Positions 34,533 to 48,100 of a DNA stretch of 64,000 bases are shown one piece after another. Positions within the stretch are counted from its first letter, which is position 1. Each line of letters starts with the position of its first letter. The notes under the pieces are model-generated. The model made no database searches and had not been told where the DNA came from. It saw only the letters and a program-made list of their open reading frames with translations. Position numbers and translations under genes: made by a program. The DNA comes from Blastocatellia bacterium (GTDB taxonomy: Bacteria; Acidobacteriota; Blastocatellia; HR10): NCBI GenBank assembly GCA_025055075.1, contig JANWYV010000024.1, forward strand, positions 49,230 through 113,229, in the 5' to 3' direction.

Positions 34533-35464
34533 ATGGGAGGAGCCGTTTTCGAGGATGCTTCGTCGCGTTGGTCACGCCGTTTCGGCCCAATGGGCAAGTG
34601 GATTATGAGCGCTTGGAAGCGCTCGTGGACTTTCAGCTCGCGGCGGGGACGGATGGGATCGTCCCCTGCGGGACGACGGGTGAGAGCGCTACGCTTCGTC
34701 CAGAAGAGCAGCGCGAGATCATTCGCCGCGTCGTCGAGCGCGTCCGAGAGCACGTGCCGGTGATCGCCGGTGCGGGGACGAACTCGACCGAGGAAGCCAT
34801 CACCTTAGCGCGCGCCGCGGAGCAGGCAGGCGCTGATGCGATCCTCTCGGTCACCCCATACTACAATCGGCCGACCCAGGAAGGGTTATATCGGCATTTC
34901 CGAGCGATCGCGGAAGCCGTGCGCCTTCCCGTGATCCTCTACAACGTCCCGGGGCGAACGGGATGTCATCTGGAGGTGAAGACCGTGCTCCGTTTGGCCG
35001 AAGTCCCGAACATCATCGGCATCAAGGAAGCCTCCGGCAATCTGGAGCACATCATGGAGCTGCTGCGCGTGCGTCCCTCGGGATTTCTCGTCCTCTCTGG
35101 GGACGATGCATGGACGCTGCCTATTCTCGCGCTCGGCGGGGATGGAGTGATTTCGGTCGTCGCCAATGAAGCTCCGGCTGAGATGCGCGAGTTAGTGACG
35201 GCGGCCTTGGCTGGAGACTTCGCGCGCGCTCGGGCTCTGCACTCTCGGTTGTTGCCGCTCATGCGCGGGAATTTCTTGGAGACGAATCCGATCCCGGTCA
35301 AAGCGGCCCTGGCGATGATGGGCTTGATCGAGGAAAATTATCGGTTGCCGCTGGTCCCGCCTCAGGCGGAGACTCGCGAGCGGCTGAGGGCAATCCTCGC
35401 GGATCTCAATCTGATCCCGACGGGAGCGCATCATGGAACTGTCGCAACTCAAGGCCGAGATTGA
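34529..35464 (+). CDS. dapA: 4-hydroxy-tetrahydrodipicolinate synthase
   Basis: TIM-barrel aldolase condensing pyruvate with aspartate semialdehyde. The Schiff-base lysine is Lys166 in [10 protein letters not shown] and the catalytic tyrosine Tyr138 in LYNVPGRTG, with GTTGES (48-53) for substrate binding. 311 aa is slightly longer than usual because of a C-terminal tail that overlaps the next gene. The start overlaps dapB by ATGA, indicating coupled translation. Confidence 0.97.
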   Translation: MNGRSRFRGCFVALVTPFRPNGQVDYERLEALVDFQLAAGTDGIVPCGTTGESATLRPEEQREIIRRVVERVREHVPVIAGAGTNSTEEAITLARAAEQAGADAILSVTPYYNRPTQEGLYRHFRAIAEAVRLPVILYNVPGRTGCHLEVKTVLRLAEVPNIIGIKEASGNLEHIMELLRVRPSGFLVLSGDDAWTLPILALGGDGVISVVANEAPAEMRELVTAALAGDFARARALHSRLLPLMRGNFLETNPIPVKAALAMMGLIEENYRLPLVPPQAETRERLRAILADLNLIPTGAHHGTVATQGRD

Positions 35465-36281
35465 ACGGCTCTTCGACGCGCCTCTTGAAGAAGCGCGGGA
35501 GCGCGGTCGCCCCGTCTTCGAAGAGTTCAAACGACGGCTCAACGAAGGACAGATTCGGGCGGCCGAGCCATCCGCCGGGCGGTGGATCGTGAACGCGTGG
35601 GTGAAGAAGGGGATTTTGCTCGGATTCCGAATCGGCGCGCTCACCGACTACTCGATCAACGAGCAATTTCGATTCTCCGACAAGGACACATATCCGCTAA
35701 AGGGGCTCGATGGCGTGCGGCATGGCGTTCGCATTGTGCCCGGGGGGACGGCGATTCGCGACGGCGCCTATGTTGCCTCCGGCGTCGTCATCATGCCGCC
35801 GTCGTACATCAACGTCGGCGCATATGTGGATGAGGGCACGATGGTGGATTCGCATGTCTTGATTGGATCGTGCGCGCAGATTGGCAAGCGCGTGCACGTG
35901 AGCGCGGGGGCGCAAATTGGAGGAGTCTTGGAGCCTCCCGGGGCATGGCCGGTCGTCATCGAGGATGACGTGTTGGTGGGCAGCCAATGTGGTGTCTTCG
36001 AAGGGACGATCGTCAAACGGCGCGCTGTCTTGGGAGCTGGAGTGATTTTAACGGGATCAACGCCCGTATACGATCTCGTCCACGAGCGCATCTATCGAGG
36101 TACGCCTGAGGAACCGCTCGTCATCCCAGAAGGCGCCGTCGTTGTCCCAGGCGCGCGCTTGGTTCCAGGAGATTTTGCCCGGGCACACGGACTCGCGGTC
36201 GCGACGCCCGTCATCGTGAAATATCGCGATGAGCGAACGGATTGGCGCACGGCGCTGGAGGAGATCCTGCGCATGAGCTGA
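35433..36281 (+). CDS. dapD: Tetrahydrodipicolinate N-succinyltransferase
   Basis: Left-handed beta-helix acyltransferase that succinylates tetrahydrodipicolinate; its presence means this organism uses the succinylase branch to meso-DAP. Hexapeptide repeats run from about residue 100 to 220 (for example [20 protein letters not shown] and [20 protein letters not shown]). 282 aa is typical. It overlaps the dapA coding region by 32 nt in a different frame, an unusually long overlap, so either dapA has a non-essential extended tail or translation is tightly coupled. Confidence 0.95.
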   Translation: MELSQLKAEIERLFDAPLEEARERGRPVFEEFKRRLNEGQIRAAEPSAGRWIVNAWVKKGILLGFRIGALTDYSINEQFRFSDKDTYPLKGLDGVRHGVRIVPGGTAIRDGAYVASGVVIMPPSYINVGAYVDEGTMVDSHVLIGSCAQIGKRVHVSAGAQIGGVLEPPGAWPVVIEDDVLVGSQCGVFEGTIVKRRAVLGAGVILTGSTPVYDLVHERIYRGTPEEPLVIPEGAVVVPGARLVPGDFARAHGLAVATPVIVKYRDERTDWRTALEEILRMS

Positions 36282-36309
36282 ACCCGTGCTCTCATCGACC
36301 GAAGGGAGG

Positions 36310-37245
36310 ATGAAGCAAGACGGTGACATGGCGCGCGCAGCCGCGTGCGAATTCGCACGCGCTTTCGAAGCGCGGTTGGGATCAGGACGACTGCGATCTC
36401 AGGAGCCCCTGGCTCCATATGTGAATTGGCGCGTCGGAGGACCGGCGGAGTGGTTCTTCATCGCGCGCACGCGCGCAGACTTGATCGCGGCCGCTAGCGC
36501 AGCCCGAGAAGCGAATTTGCCGGTGACGATCCTCGGATACGGAGCCAATGTCCTCGTCGCTGACGCCGGAGTCCGCGGACTCGTCATCCTGAATCGAGCT
36601 GAGAGCATTGAGATTTGCGGGGAGGAGATCTGGGCCGAATCGGGGGTGAATCTCGTGGCATTGGCGCGTCGGGCAGGCGAGGCTGAAATCGGCGGCTTCG
36701 AATTCCTCATCGGCATCCCGGGGACGCTCGGGGGCGCGATCGTCGGGAATGCCGGAACGCGAGAGGAATGGATCGGCGAACGCGTGCGCGAGGTGGAGGT
36801 TTTGGATGAGCGGAACGATGTGGTCGTCTGGCCTCGGGCGCAACTTGATTTCGGCTATCGCCGGAGTCGGTTTCAGCGAACAAGCGAGGTAATTCTAGCA
36901 GCGCGGCTGAAAGGCTATCGTGCGTCGCGTTCGAGCATCGAGGCGAAGATGCGGTGCATGCTCGAGGCGAGAAAGCATCAACCTTCCGGACCGAGCGCGG
37001 GCTCCGTCTTCAAGAATCCTCCGGGAGATTATGCCGGTCGGCTCATCGAGGCGTGCGGATTGAAGGGATATCGCCTGGGCGGTGCGAAGATCTCCGAGCA
37101 GCACGCCAACTTCATCCTTAACGTGGGAGGGGCGACGGCGCGCGAGATTCGCGCCTTGATCGAGCGCGCGAAGGTGGCCGTGTACGAACGCTTCGGCATC
37201 CTCCTCGAAGAGGAGATTCGCTACGTGGGCGTATGGGACGTGTGA
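36310..37245 (+). CDS. murB: UDP-N-acetylenolpyruvoylglucosamine reductase
   Basis: FAD-dependent reductase making UDP-MurNAc. The FAD-binding region includes VGGPAEWFFIARTRADL, ILGYGANVLVAD and GIPGTLGGAIVGNAGT. The proton-donor Ser is in GPSAGSVFKNP, and GGAKISEQHANFI is the conserved C-terminal block. The start is uncertain: GTG 36286, ATG 36310 (AAGGGAGG abuts it) and ATG 36328 are all in frame; the conserved fold only needs the last. It ends 13 nt inside murA. Confidence 0.94.
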   Translation: MKQDGDMARAAACEFARAFEARLGSGRLRSQEPLAPYVNWRVGGPAEWFFIARTRADLIAAASAAREANLPVTILGYGANVLVADAGVRGLVILNRAESIEICGEEIWAESGVNLVALARRAGEAEIGGFEFLIGIPGTLGGAIVGNAGTREEWIGERVREVEVLDERNDVVVWPRAQLDFGYRRSRFQRTSEVILAARLKGYRASRSSIEAKMRCMLEARKHQPSGPSAGSVFKNPPGDYAGRLIEACGLKGYRLGGAKISEQHANFILNVGGATAREIRALIERAKVAVYERFGILLEEEIRYVGVWDV

Positions 37246-38591
37246 GATGGCGGATTCGCGGCGGGCGGTCGCTCATCGGGCGCGTGCGCGTGGGCGGAGC
37301 GAAGAACACAGCCTTCAAGGCGATGATCGCTGCGCTGCTGGCTGATGGTCCCAGCGTCCTGGAGAACGTTCCCGACGTCGAAGACGTGCGCGTGGTAGCG
37401 CGCGCGATCGAAGCGCTCGGTGGGCGCGCGATGCGCGTGGCCCCGACGACATGGGTCATTGATCCGCGTTCACTGGCAGAGGCGCATGTGTCGGCGGATC
37501 CGCTGGAGCGGACGCGAGCCTCGCCGCTGCTGATGGTGCCGTTGATGGTGCGATTCGGGGAAGCCAGCGTTCCTCGACCCGGAGGGGATCGCATCGGCCG
37601 ACGGCCTCTGGATCGAGTGCTCGCCGGACTCGAAGCGCTGGGTGCGCATGTGCAGGAAGGCGGCGAGCGCCTTCTGGTGCGCGGGACGCGACTGCGTGGC
37701 GCGCATTATCGCTTCCCGAAGAACACGCACACGGGGACGGAGGCCTTGCTCTTGGCAGCCGTTTGCGCTCGGGGCGAAACGCTCTTAGAGAACGCCGCGC
37801 AGGAGCCCGAGGTGGACGACCTCATCGCGTTCCTGAACGCGATGGGGGCGCGCATCTGTCGCACGGACGAGCGGACGATTCGCATTGAAGGGGTCTCTCA
37901 ATTGCACGGCGCTCGCCATCGCGTGATGCCCGATCGCAACGAGGCCGTCACCTTCGCCTGCGCGGCCCTCGCAACCCGAGGAGAGGTCGAGATCGAAGAC
38001 GTGCGCCCGGCGGATGTGCGAGCCTTCCTCGAGGTCCTGGAGGAGATGGGAGCGGGATCGCGACTGCGCGGGACGACCTGGCGAGTCTGGTCTCGAGGTC
38101 CGTTGCGTCCGGTCGTCATTCGGACGGCGCCTCATCCCGGATTCATGACCGATTGGCAACCGCTCATCGCTCCGGTGCTCACGCAAGCCGATGGGACAAG
38201 CGTCATCCACGAGACCGTCTTCGAGAACCGATTCCACTACGCGCGGGAGTTGCAACGCATGGGGGCGCGCATTGAATTTTTCAATCCGCCCCTGGAGGAT
38301 CCCGAGACCGTGTACAACTTCAATCTCGACGATGATCGTCCCGAATTCTTCCACGCCATTCGGATCTTCGGCCCGACGCCGCTTCGTTCGGCGCGGGTGA
38401 GCGCCGCGGATATTCGCGGAGGGGCCGCGCTCGTCATCGCCGCCCTGGCCGCGCAGGGCGAGAGCGTCGTAGAAGGAATCGAGCACTTGGAACGCGGATA
38501 TGATCGGCTAGATGTCGCGTTGCGTTCCCTGGGCGCGGAGATCGAGCGAGTGGAAGAAGAAACGCTTCAAAGCGATCTCGCCGAGCGATGA
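37233..38591 (+). CDS. murA: UDP-GlcNAc 1-carboxyvinyltransferase, Asp-for-Cys variant
   Basis: Transfers enolpyruvate from PEP to UDP-GlcNAc, the first committed step of peptidoglycan synthesis. 452 aa with the inside-out alpha/beta barrel. The Lys-Asn pair is in GGAKNTAF (Lys24, Asn25), and the general-base region is GFMTDWQPLIAP. The mobile-loop motif, normally PGGCxIGxRP, reads PGGDRIGRRP, so the fosfomycin-reactive Cys is Asp119. Asp at this position is known from mycobacterial and chlamydial MurA and gives fosfomycin insensitivity. MPDRNEAVTF also departs from the usual MPDRIEAGT. It overlaps murB by 13 nt. Confidence 0.92.
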   Translation: MGRVRWRIRGGRSLIGRVRVGGAKNTAFKAMIAALLADGPSVLENVPDVEDVRVVARAIEALGGRAMRVAPTTWVIDPRSLAEAHVSADPLERTRASPLLMVPLMVRFGEASVPRPGGDRIGRRPLDRVLAGLEALGAHVQEGGERLLVRGTRLRGAHYRFPKNTHTGTEALLLAAVCARGETLLENAAQEPEVDDLIAFLNAMGARICRTDERTIRIEGVSQLHGARHRVMPDRNEAVTFACAALATRGEVEIEDVRPADVRAFLEVLEEMGAGSRLRGTTWRVWSRGPLRPVVIRTAPHPGFMTDWQPLIAPVLTQADGTSVIHETVFENRFHYARELQRMGARIEFFNPPLEDPETVYNFNLDDDRPEFFHAIRIFGPTPLRSARVSAADIRGGAALVIAALAAQGESVVEGIEHLERGYDRLDVALRSLGAEIERVEEETLQSDLAER

Positions 38592-38625
38592 GCGATCCGA
38601 TCATCGAATGCCCTCATCGCTCGGC
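38580..38625. terminator. Bidirectional hairpin between murA and the amidohydrolase gene
   Basis: Perfect 13-bp inverted repeat GCCGAGCGATGAG / CTCATCGCTCGGC with a 20-nt loop; the left arm includes the murA stop codon. It serves the two convergent genes. No U-tract. Confidence 0.65.
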
Positions 38626-38651
38626 CCCTTCTGCGGTCATTGGTCCCTCGG

Positions 38652-41975
<3,324 letters not shown>

Positions 41976-42011
41976 CACGATCCCTCCCTCATGATAGATG
42001 ATTCCTCTCCC

Positions 42012-42027
42012 ATGCCGATTTCGGCAT
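42012..42027. promoter_or_regulatory. Palindromic operator-like site
   Basis: ATGCCGA-TT-TCGGCAT is a perfect 7-bp dyad with a 2-nt centre in the 181-bp region divergent between the propeller-amidohydrolase and the flavin reductase. Its short centre suggests a dimeric repressor site rather than an RNA hairpin. Confidence 0.45.
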
Positions 42028-42055
42028 CACCTTATCAAGTCGCGGCGAAAGAGTC

Positions 42056-42084
42056 AACGCGCCGTGTCGAGGAGGAGGCGCGTT
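42056..42084. promoter_or_regulatory. Second inverted repeat in the same divergent region
   Basis: AACGCGCC-N13-GGCGCGTT, a perfect 8-bp dyad about 75 nt upstream of the flavin reductase start. Function unknown. Confidence 0.35.
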
Positions 42085-42156
42085 ATTTCCCTTCCACGAG
42101 CGCTTTTGATTTGATAAGATCGAACGCCTTCGTGATGCTCCTTCGAGGAGGCGAGG

Positions 42157-42657
42157 ATGGACGAGAAAGCGAAGAAGACGGCACTGCGCATGATCCCCTA
42201 TGGGCTATACGTTTTGACGGCGCGGTCATCAGAAGGAATGGCGGCAGCCACGGTCAATTGGGTGACGCAGGCCTCTTTCGAGCCGCCTCTTGTGGTCGTC
42301 GCCGTGAAGAGAGAGTCGCGAATCTATGGAGTGATCCGCTCCTCCGGAGCCTTTGCGCTGAATTTCCTCGGAAAAGACCAAGGGGCGGTCGCCTATGCGT
42401 TCTTCAAACCGGTCGAAAGCGACGAGCGGCAGATCGGAGGCTACAAGTATGAAGCGGGAGTGACGGGAAGTCCACTGCTGCGCGTTGCGCCAGCCTTCGC
42501 CGAGTGTCGGGTCGCCGAAGTCGTCGAGCGAGGCGATCATGCCGTGGTCATCGGGGAAGTCGTCGAGGCCGGTGTTCGACGCGAGCCCGAGGGACGGCCA
42601 GATGAAGCCATCTTGTGGTTGAAGGACCTCGGTCCAAATATCTTCTACGGCGGGTGA
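42157..42657 (+). CDS. Flavin reductase family protein
   Basis: A 166-aa FMN-binding split-barrel protein that reduces free flavin or uses bound FMN. The opening MIPYGLYVLTARSSEGMAAATVNWVTQASFEPP is the family's flavin-binding strand set (given here in part), followed by AVKRESRIYGVIRSSGAFAL. A GAGGAGGCGAGG run precedes the ATG. It has no oxygenase partner nearby, so a stand-alone role (flavin supply or a rubredoxin-oxygen-reductase-like partner) is likely. Confidence 0.88.
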   Translation: MDEKAKKTALRMIPYGLYVLTARSSEGMAAATVNWVTQASFEPPLVVVAVKRESRIYGVIRSSGAFALNFLGKDQGAVAYAFFKPVESDERQIGGYKYEAGVTGSPLLRVAPAFAECRVAEVVERGDHAVVIGEVVEAGVRREPEGRPDEAILWLKDLGPNIFYGG

Positions 42658-42714
42658 GCACGCCAAACGGTCCTGGTGCACGCTCTGCGGGCTTCACGGG
42701 GCCTCATCCGCTGA

Positions 42715-44271
42715 TCATCGCGGCGGCGTGAGCACGCGGCCAGGGCGCTCGCCGGTCGGACGGTCGCGCTCCCACACGAGTCGGCCGTTGACGAAAACAT
42801 ACTCTATCCCTACGGGCATGAGATGCGGCTCGCGAAAAGTCGAGCGATCTTGAACGCGTCGAGGATCGAAGAGGACGAGGTCGGCTGCGAAGCCTTCGCG
42901 AATGAGCCCGCGATCTCTCAGACGCAGGCGAGCCGCAGGTAAATGCGTCATCTTCCGAATGGCTTCTTCGAGCGTGAGCAACCGTTGCTCGCGCACGTAG
43001 CGAGCGAGGACACGGGGGAACGCTCCAGCTCCGCGCGGATGACGCATGCCGATGCCCCCATCACTGGCAACCATGACCCATGGTTGACGATAGAAGACGC
43101 GAAGATCGGACTCCTGCATGGACCGACAGACGACACTCGCTCCTCCGCCGCGGACGATCTCCATGTAGACCTGAACCGGAGTTGTGCCGCGCTCTCGTGC
43201 GATCTCTTGCAGCGTCTTCCCCTCATATTCGGGATGAGCGGGGCACGTCGTGACGAGCACGCGATCCGCTCCGCCGACATCTTCGATACCTTTGGCAACC
43301 GCTTGAGGATCGTCGTGGCGGCGGCTCGGCACGAGAACGGTGATCGTTGAAGCCCACGCCTCGTAGGGATACGCATCGGCTGTGATATCCACGCCTTGGC
43401 GACGCGCGCGCTCGATCCGCGCGACGACTTCACGCGCTTTCCCCCACACGCTCACGGTCGCCAACTTGATGTGAGAGATGTGAACCGGGAGGTTCGCCTC
43501 TCGGCCGATGCGAAGAGCTTCTTCGAGCGCTTCGAGCATGCGATCGCCTTCGTCGCGAATATGAGTCACGTAGAGCCCTCCATAACGGGCCGCGACACGC
43601 GCCAAGGCGATGATCTCTTCCGTCGTGCTCGCATATCCGACGTCATATTCAAGCCCAGTGGAAAGACCGAAAGCTCCCTCCTGCAAGCCTCGCTCGACCA
43701 GTTGCGCCATCTCCGCGATCTCGGCGTCGGAAGCCGGACGGTTCGTGTCGCGCCCCATGACGAGCTGGCGTACGGTCGCGTGCCCGACGAGAAGCGCGAC
43801 GTTGACAGCCGCCGGCTGCTCCCGACGCTTTTGAAGATATGAAGCGATAGGCCAGGGTGAGCTACCATCTAAACCGAGGACGACCGTCGTGATCCCCTGG
43901 GCGATCTGGCTCGCCGCCGTCGGCTCCGCATCCAATCCTCGATCCGAATGGTTGTGAAGATCAATGAAGCCCGGCGCGAGAATCAGATTCGTCGCGCGCA
44001 GCACGCGATCGCCCGGATCAGGGGCGAATCGTCCGATCCGAACAATGCGATCTCCGACGATGCGAACGTTGGCGCGAAAACGAGGCCGACCGCTTCCGTC
44101 GACGACCATCGCGCCGACGATCGTCCAGGCAGTCGGTTCGGAAGGCAACGGTGATGAAGGGCGTGGGAAGGAATGAAGGGAAGGCCAAAGCGCAATGCCG
44201 AGAAACAGCGCGGCGATCCCCCATCGCCAGCGATCATCACGCCATCGCGTTCTCCTCGGCCACTGCTTCAT
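42715..44271 (-). CDS. N-acyl-D-amino-acid deacylase (D-aminoacylase) family protein
   Basis: 518 aa. An N-terminal hydrophobic segment (WGIAALFLGIALWPSL) suggests a membrane-anchored or exported form. The metal motif is LHNHSD (around residue 107). Further ligands lie in YVTHIRDEGD and HISHIKLATV, and the family end-block is VASDGGIGMRHPRGAGAFPR. The enzyme hydrolyses N-acyl-D-amino acids or N-acylated dipeptides. It is convergent with the flavin reductase and divergent from a 2OG oxygenase. With the P1 peptidase and penicillin acylase it adds to a D-/acyl-amino-acid scavenging set. Confidence 0.9.
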   Translation of the reverse strand: MKQWPRRTRWRDDRWRWGIAALFLGIALWPSLHSFPRPSSPLPSEPTAWTIVGAMVVDGSGRPRFRANVRIVGDRIVRIGRFAPDPGDRVLRATNLILAPGFIDLHNHSDRGLDAEPTAASQIAQGITTVVLGLDGSSPWPIASYLQKRREQPAAVNVALLVGHATVRQLVMGRDTNRPASDAEIAEMAQLVERGLQEGAFGLSTGLEYDVGYASTTEEIIALARVAARYGGLYVTHIRDEGDRMLEALEEALRIGREANLPVHISHIKLATVSVWGKAREVVARIERARRQGVDITADAYPYEAWASTITVLVPSRRHDDPQAVAKGIEDVGGADRVLVTTCPAHPEYEGKTLQEIARERGTTPVQVYMEIVRGGGASVVCRSMQESDLRVFYRQPWVMVASDGGIGMRHPRGAGAFPRVLARYVREQRLLTLEEAIRKMTHLPAARLRLRDRGLIREGFAADLVLFDPRRVQDRSTFREPHLMPVGIEYVFVNGRLVWERDRPTGERPGRVLTPPR

Positions 44272-44367
44272 CTGCGGAAGCGAAGCCTATAAATCCCGGC
44301 GCGTCGTTGTCAAGGTACGCAGGGAGAAGGCCGAAGGGAATCCGCCCTCGACTGATCTCTCGCGCGT

Positions 44368-44373
44368 TATAAT
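44368..44373 (+). promoter_or_regulatory. -10 box of the 2OG-oxygenase gene
   Basis: Perfect TATAAT 24 nt upstream of the ATG at 44398; the -35 is poor (TCGACT with a short 14-nt spacer). Confidence 0.4.
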
Positions 44374-44397
44374 TTGAGCGTCGCCGATCGGATCGCT

Positions 44398-45033
44398 ATG
44401 AGAACGTCGGAAGCGCCGCTCTCTTCTTTGCTCGATCAACTGGCCGAGCGCGGTTGGGCCATCGCGCGAGACTTCATGCCCTCGTGGATCGTCCGCGGAC
44501 TGGCCGAAGAAGCCCATCACTTGTGGCATCAGGGGAGATTCCGACCGGCCGGCATCGGGCGCGGCGCGGGATACCAAATTCGCCAAGACGTCCGCGGCGA
44601 CTTGATCTTCTGGTGGGACGAGCGCGCGCCGACACCCATTCAACGCGCCTACCGATCCGAGATCGAGCGCTTGCGGGAGGCCCTCAACGAGGCGTTGTTC
44701 CTCGGTCTTGTGGAGTTCGAAGTCCACTACGCCGTCTTCCCACCGGGAGCCTTCTACGGGCGCCATCGAGACCGATTCCTCACCGCCGACGAACGGGTCA
44801 TCTCCTGCATCCTTTATCTGAACGCGACGTGGAACGAAACTGATGGCGGCGCGCTGCGGATTTACGATCCCGGAGGAATAGTTTGTGATGTCATGCCACG
44901 CGCCGGTACATTCGTCCTCCTGCGCAGCGATGCCGTGGAACACGAGGTATTGCCGACTCGGCGGGAGCGTTTCAGCGTGACGGGGTGGCTCCGTCGCCGC
45001 CCTCGAGAATTCAGACTCTCGCGGAGCGTCTGA
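44398..45033 (+). CDS. 2OG-Fe(II) oxygenase, prolyl-4-hydroxylase-like
   Basis: A 211-aa cytoplasmic dioxygenase. The Fe(II) triad is His123 and Asp125 (YGRHRDRF) with His182 (EHEVLP); Arg191 in RERFSVTGW should bind the 2-oxoglutarate carboxylate. The motif order and ILYLNATWNETDGGALRIY match the P4Hc/PKHD group that hydroxylates protein prolines or acts on small substrates. The ATG at 44398 lies just after a TATAAT; an in-frame TTG at 44374 would sit inside that promoter and is unlikely. Substrate unknown. Confidence 0.88.
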   Translation: MRTSEAPLSSLLDQLAERGWAIARDFMPSWIVRGLAEEAHHLWHQGRFRPAGIGRGAGYQIRQDVRGDLIFWWDERAPTPIQRAYRSEIERLREALNEALFLGLVEFEVHYAVFPPGAFYGRHRDRFLTADERVISCILYLNATWNETDGGALRIYDPGGIVCDVMPRAGTFVLLRSDAVEHEVLPTRRERFSVTGWLRRRPREFRLSRSV

Positions 45034-45154
45034 TCCTCTGCTGGTGGAGCGTCCGGTCGAAAAGCCCTTGTCTCTTGATGCTCCTTCCGGAGCTGAAATA
45101 CACTACACGCTCCAGCACTTCGCGAAGGTCTCGATGCGTCGGGAGGAAAGTGCC

Positions 45155-48100
45155 ATGAGGAAGAAAGGGACGTCAGCGGTGATTCGAATCTCAATGATCG
45201 GCGCTCTTCTGCTGTTGACGATGAGTCTTCCGCAATCGTCTTCTCCCGCCGGAGCAGTGGACGAAGCAGTCAGGATGAGCGCCTTGCGCTTTCCTCATTG
45301 GGGATTCGATATTCGGCAATTTCAGGCGGTCGTGAGGGAACCGACACTCGCACAACAAACTGCTCTTGAACGACTGCGCGAGCGGATCGGTCGCGACCTG
45401 ACGATCCGCTTCGATCCCCTGACCGGCGGCGTGCGCCACCTCTTTCATCTCACGCGCTTGCTCACTCCCCCTCAATCTGGGGATCCTGTTGAGGTGGCTT
45501 TGACGTTCCTTCGGAACAATGCTGACCTCTTCGGACTCACGCCGGCGGAGATCACGAGCCTTCGCGTCGCGCGAAATTATCGCACGCCGCACAATGGCGT
45601 CGTGCACCTCGCCTTTCAGCAATCCCTCGATGGGCTCGAGGTCTTGCACAGCGATCTTCGTGTGAATCTCCTTTCCGATGGTCGCTTGGTCTCCATCAAT
45701 GGGCGGTATTTCCCCCACCTTATCCCTCCGCGTTTGGACCCAATCCTCACAGCGTCCGAGGCCGTCGTGCGGGCCGTGCGGGTGTCGTTCCCAGACCTTG
45801 AGTTCTCTCCGCGTATAAAGCACGCGAGCACTCGCCGAGATCGCTTCACACTCTTCGATCGAGGAGACATGGCGGAGGACATTTCGGCGCGGCTGGTGAT
45901 TTTCCCGGCCTACGATCGCGCGCGGCTCGGTTGGCGCATTCGCCTGCATTTGCCGGAACGCTCAGCATGGTATGACCTCGTACTCGACGCCCACACGGGA
46001 GAAGTGCTCTATCGCCAGAATCTCTATGTTTTCGACCAGCCACAAGGGTTGGTCTTCGAAGTGAATCCCGACGTGGGACCGCAGGTGCTGAAGTCCTTCA
46101 TCGGAGATCCTCTGGCTTCGCCCACCACATGGGTGTTCCCCCCTCCGAACGCGCGTACCGCGGGGAACAATGCTTTCGTCCTCCCAGCTCCGGTGAGTTC
46201 GGAGCGGCAATTCCTCTTCCCCTTCTTGAATCAGTATGAGCGAGTTGGCGCGAGCGTCTTCGATTTGGATCGAAAGACTCTCCGATTCGCGCCGAATGCC
46301 AAGGGGGGATACGATGTGAGCCTCGCCCCCTTCCGTTTCGATCAAGCGCTTGGAATCAACATGACGTCGTCCCTGAGAATCGGGCGTAGCGAGAATCGCA
46401 ATGACGGTTCTCTCCTTCTCGAGCTGGGATTCGGCTTCCCGTTTTTCGGGACCGTCTATCGGGCTGTGTATGTGAACGCCAATGGGAATGTGACGTTCAC
46501 AGGCCCGAGCGCTTCGCCGACGGAGTCGGCGGAGACCTTGGCTTTCGGACTCCCGCGCATCGCGTGCTTATGGGATGATTTAGACTTGCGATCTTCCGGG
46601 GCACTCTTTGTGAAAGTCGTTGGTCCGCCTACGCCCCAGGTGGTGATCACATGGATGGGAGTCCCTGAACTAGGTGCCGCGAATGCAAATACCTGCCAGT
46701 TGACGCTGGCTTCGGACGGAACCATCGAGATGAGTTATAACGGCGTGAGCTTGCGAGACGGCCTCGTGGGGCTCTCTCGGGGAATGGGTGAGATGAGCGT
46801 GCGCTTCGTCGATTTCAGTGAGCTTCAGACGCCCCTTCGAGGCACGAGCGAAGGGCTTTTCGAGTTCTTCCCATCGGTCGAACTCGAGATGGCCGCGACG
46901 AATCTCTTCTATCATCTCAACTTCATGCACGATTACCTCTATCGGCTCGGTTTCAATGAAGCCGCCGGGAATTTTCAGGTGGAGAACTTCGGTCGCGGAG
47001 GGTTAGGGAATGATCCCGTGATCGGTTTCGTTCAAGCGGCGGGGACGAACAATGCGAATTTCGGCACGCCGGAAGATGGGTTCCCGCCGGTCACGCGGTA
47101 TTTCCTCTTCACTCCTCCCAATTTCCGGCAAGTGGATCCGAGTCTGGATGCGGATGTCATTTATCACGAATACGTTCACGGGTTGACCAATCGGCTCGTT
47201 GGAGGACCCCACAATGTCGCCGCATTAGCAGGATTCCAGAGCGGAGCCCTTGGCGAGGGATGGAGCGATGCCTATGCGGCGAGCATAACCAATGACCCCG
47301 TAATAGGGGAGTATGAGGCGAGAGAGCGCGATCGTGGAATTCGGACGGTTCGCTATGACCGGAGCCCACTCACCTATGGAGATTTCGGAAATCGCCGTTT
47401 ATACGTGCCGCCCTCCGACGTCACAGTCGGACAAGGGCCCATTTTCTACGCCCAGGTTCATACGGATGGCGAGATCTGGGCCTCCACCCTTTGGGATCTC
47501 CGCACAGCGCTAGGAAGAGCATATTTCGAGCAACTGATCACCGATGGGCTGAAGTTCACGCCTCCTACGCCCTCGATGCTCGAAGCGCGCGATGCGATTT
47601 TGCTGGCCGATAAGGTGAATGCCAATGGCGCTCATCTCTCGACGATCTGGCGGGTCTTCGCCGCACGGGGGATGGGATTCTCGGCCGAGACGAAAGATGG
47701 CAACGATACGCTCGTCTTCGAAGCCTTCGATACACCGTCTGATCCTCTCCCACCTGTGAAAGCGATCCTCTTCGAGGATGATATGGAATCCGGAGAAAGG
47801 GGATGGGCCGCGACGGGGCTGTGGCATCGTTCGGCGCGACGGAGCGGCTCGGGAGGGGCGATCGCTTGGTACTATGGCCAAGAGTCGACGGGCGATTATG
47901 AAACGGGCGGGCCTAATTTCGGCACGCTTACCTCTCCTCCTCTCACGCTCCCTGCGCTCTCCGGATCAAGCGCCCTGGTTCTCGAATTCGATCACTTCTT
48001 CCGGCGCGCGGACGGGCGCACACCGTTCGATTGCGGCTTCATTCGAATCGTGGACACAGCTTCCGGGACGGTCGTACAAAAAGCTTTTGTCATCAATAAC

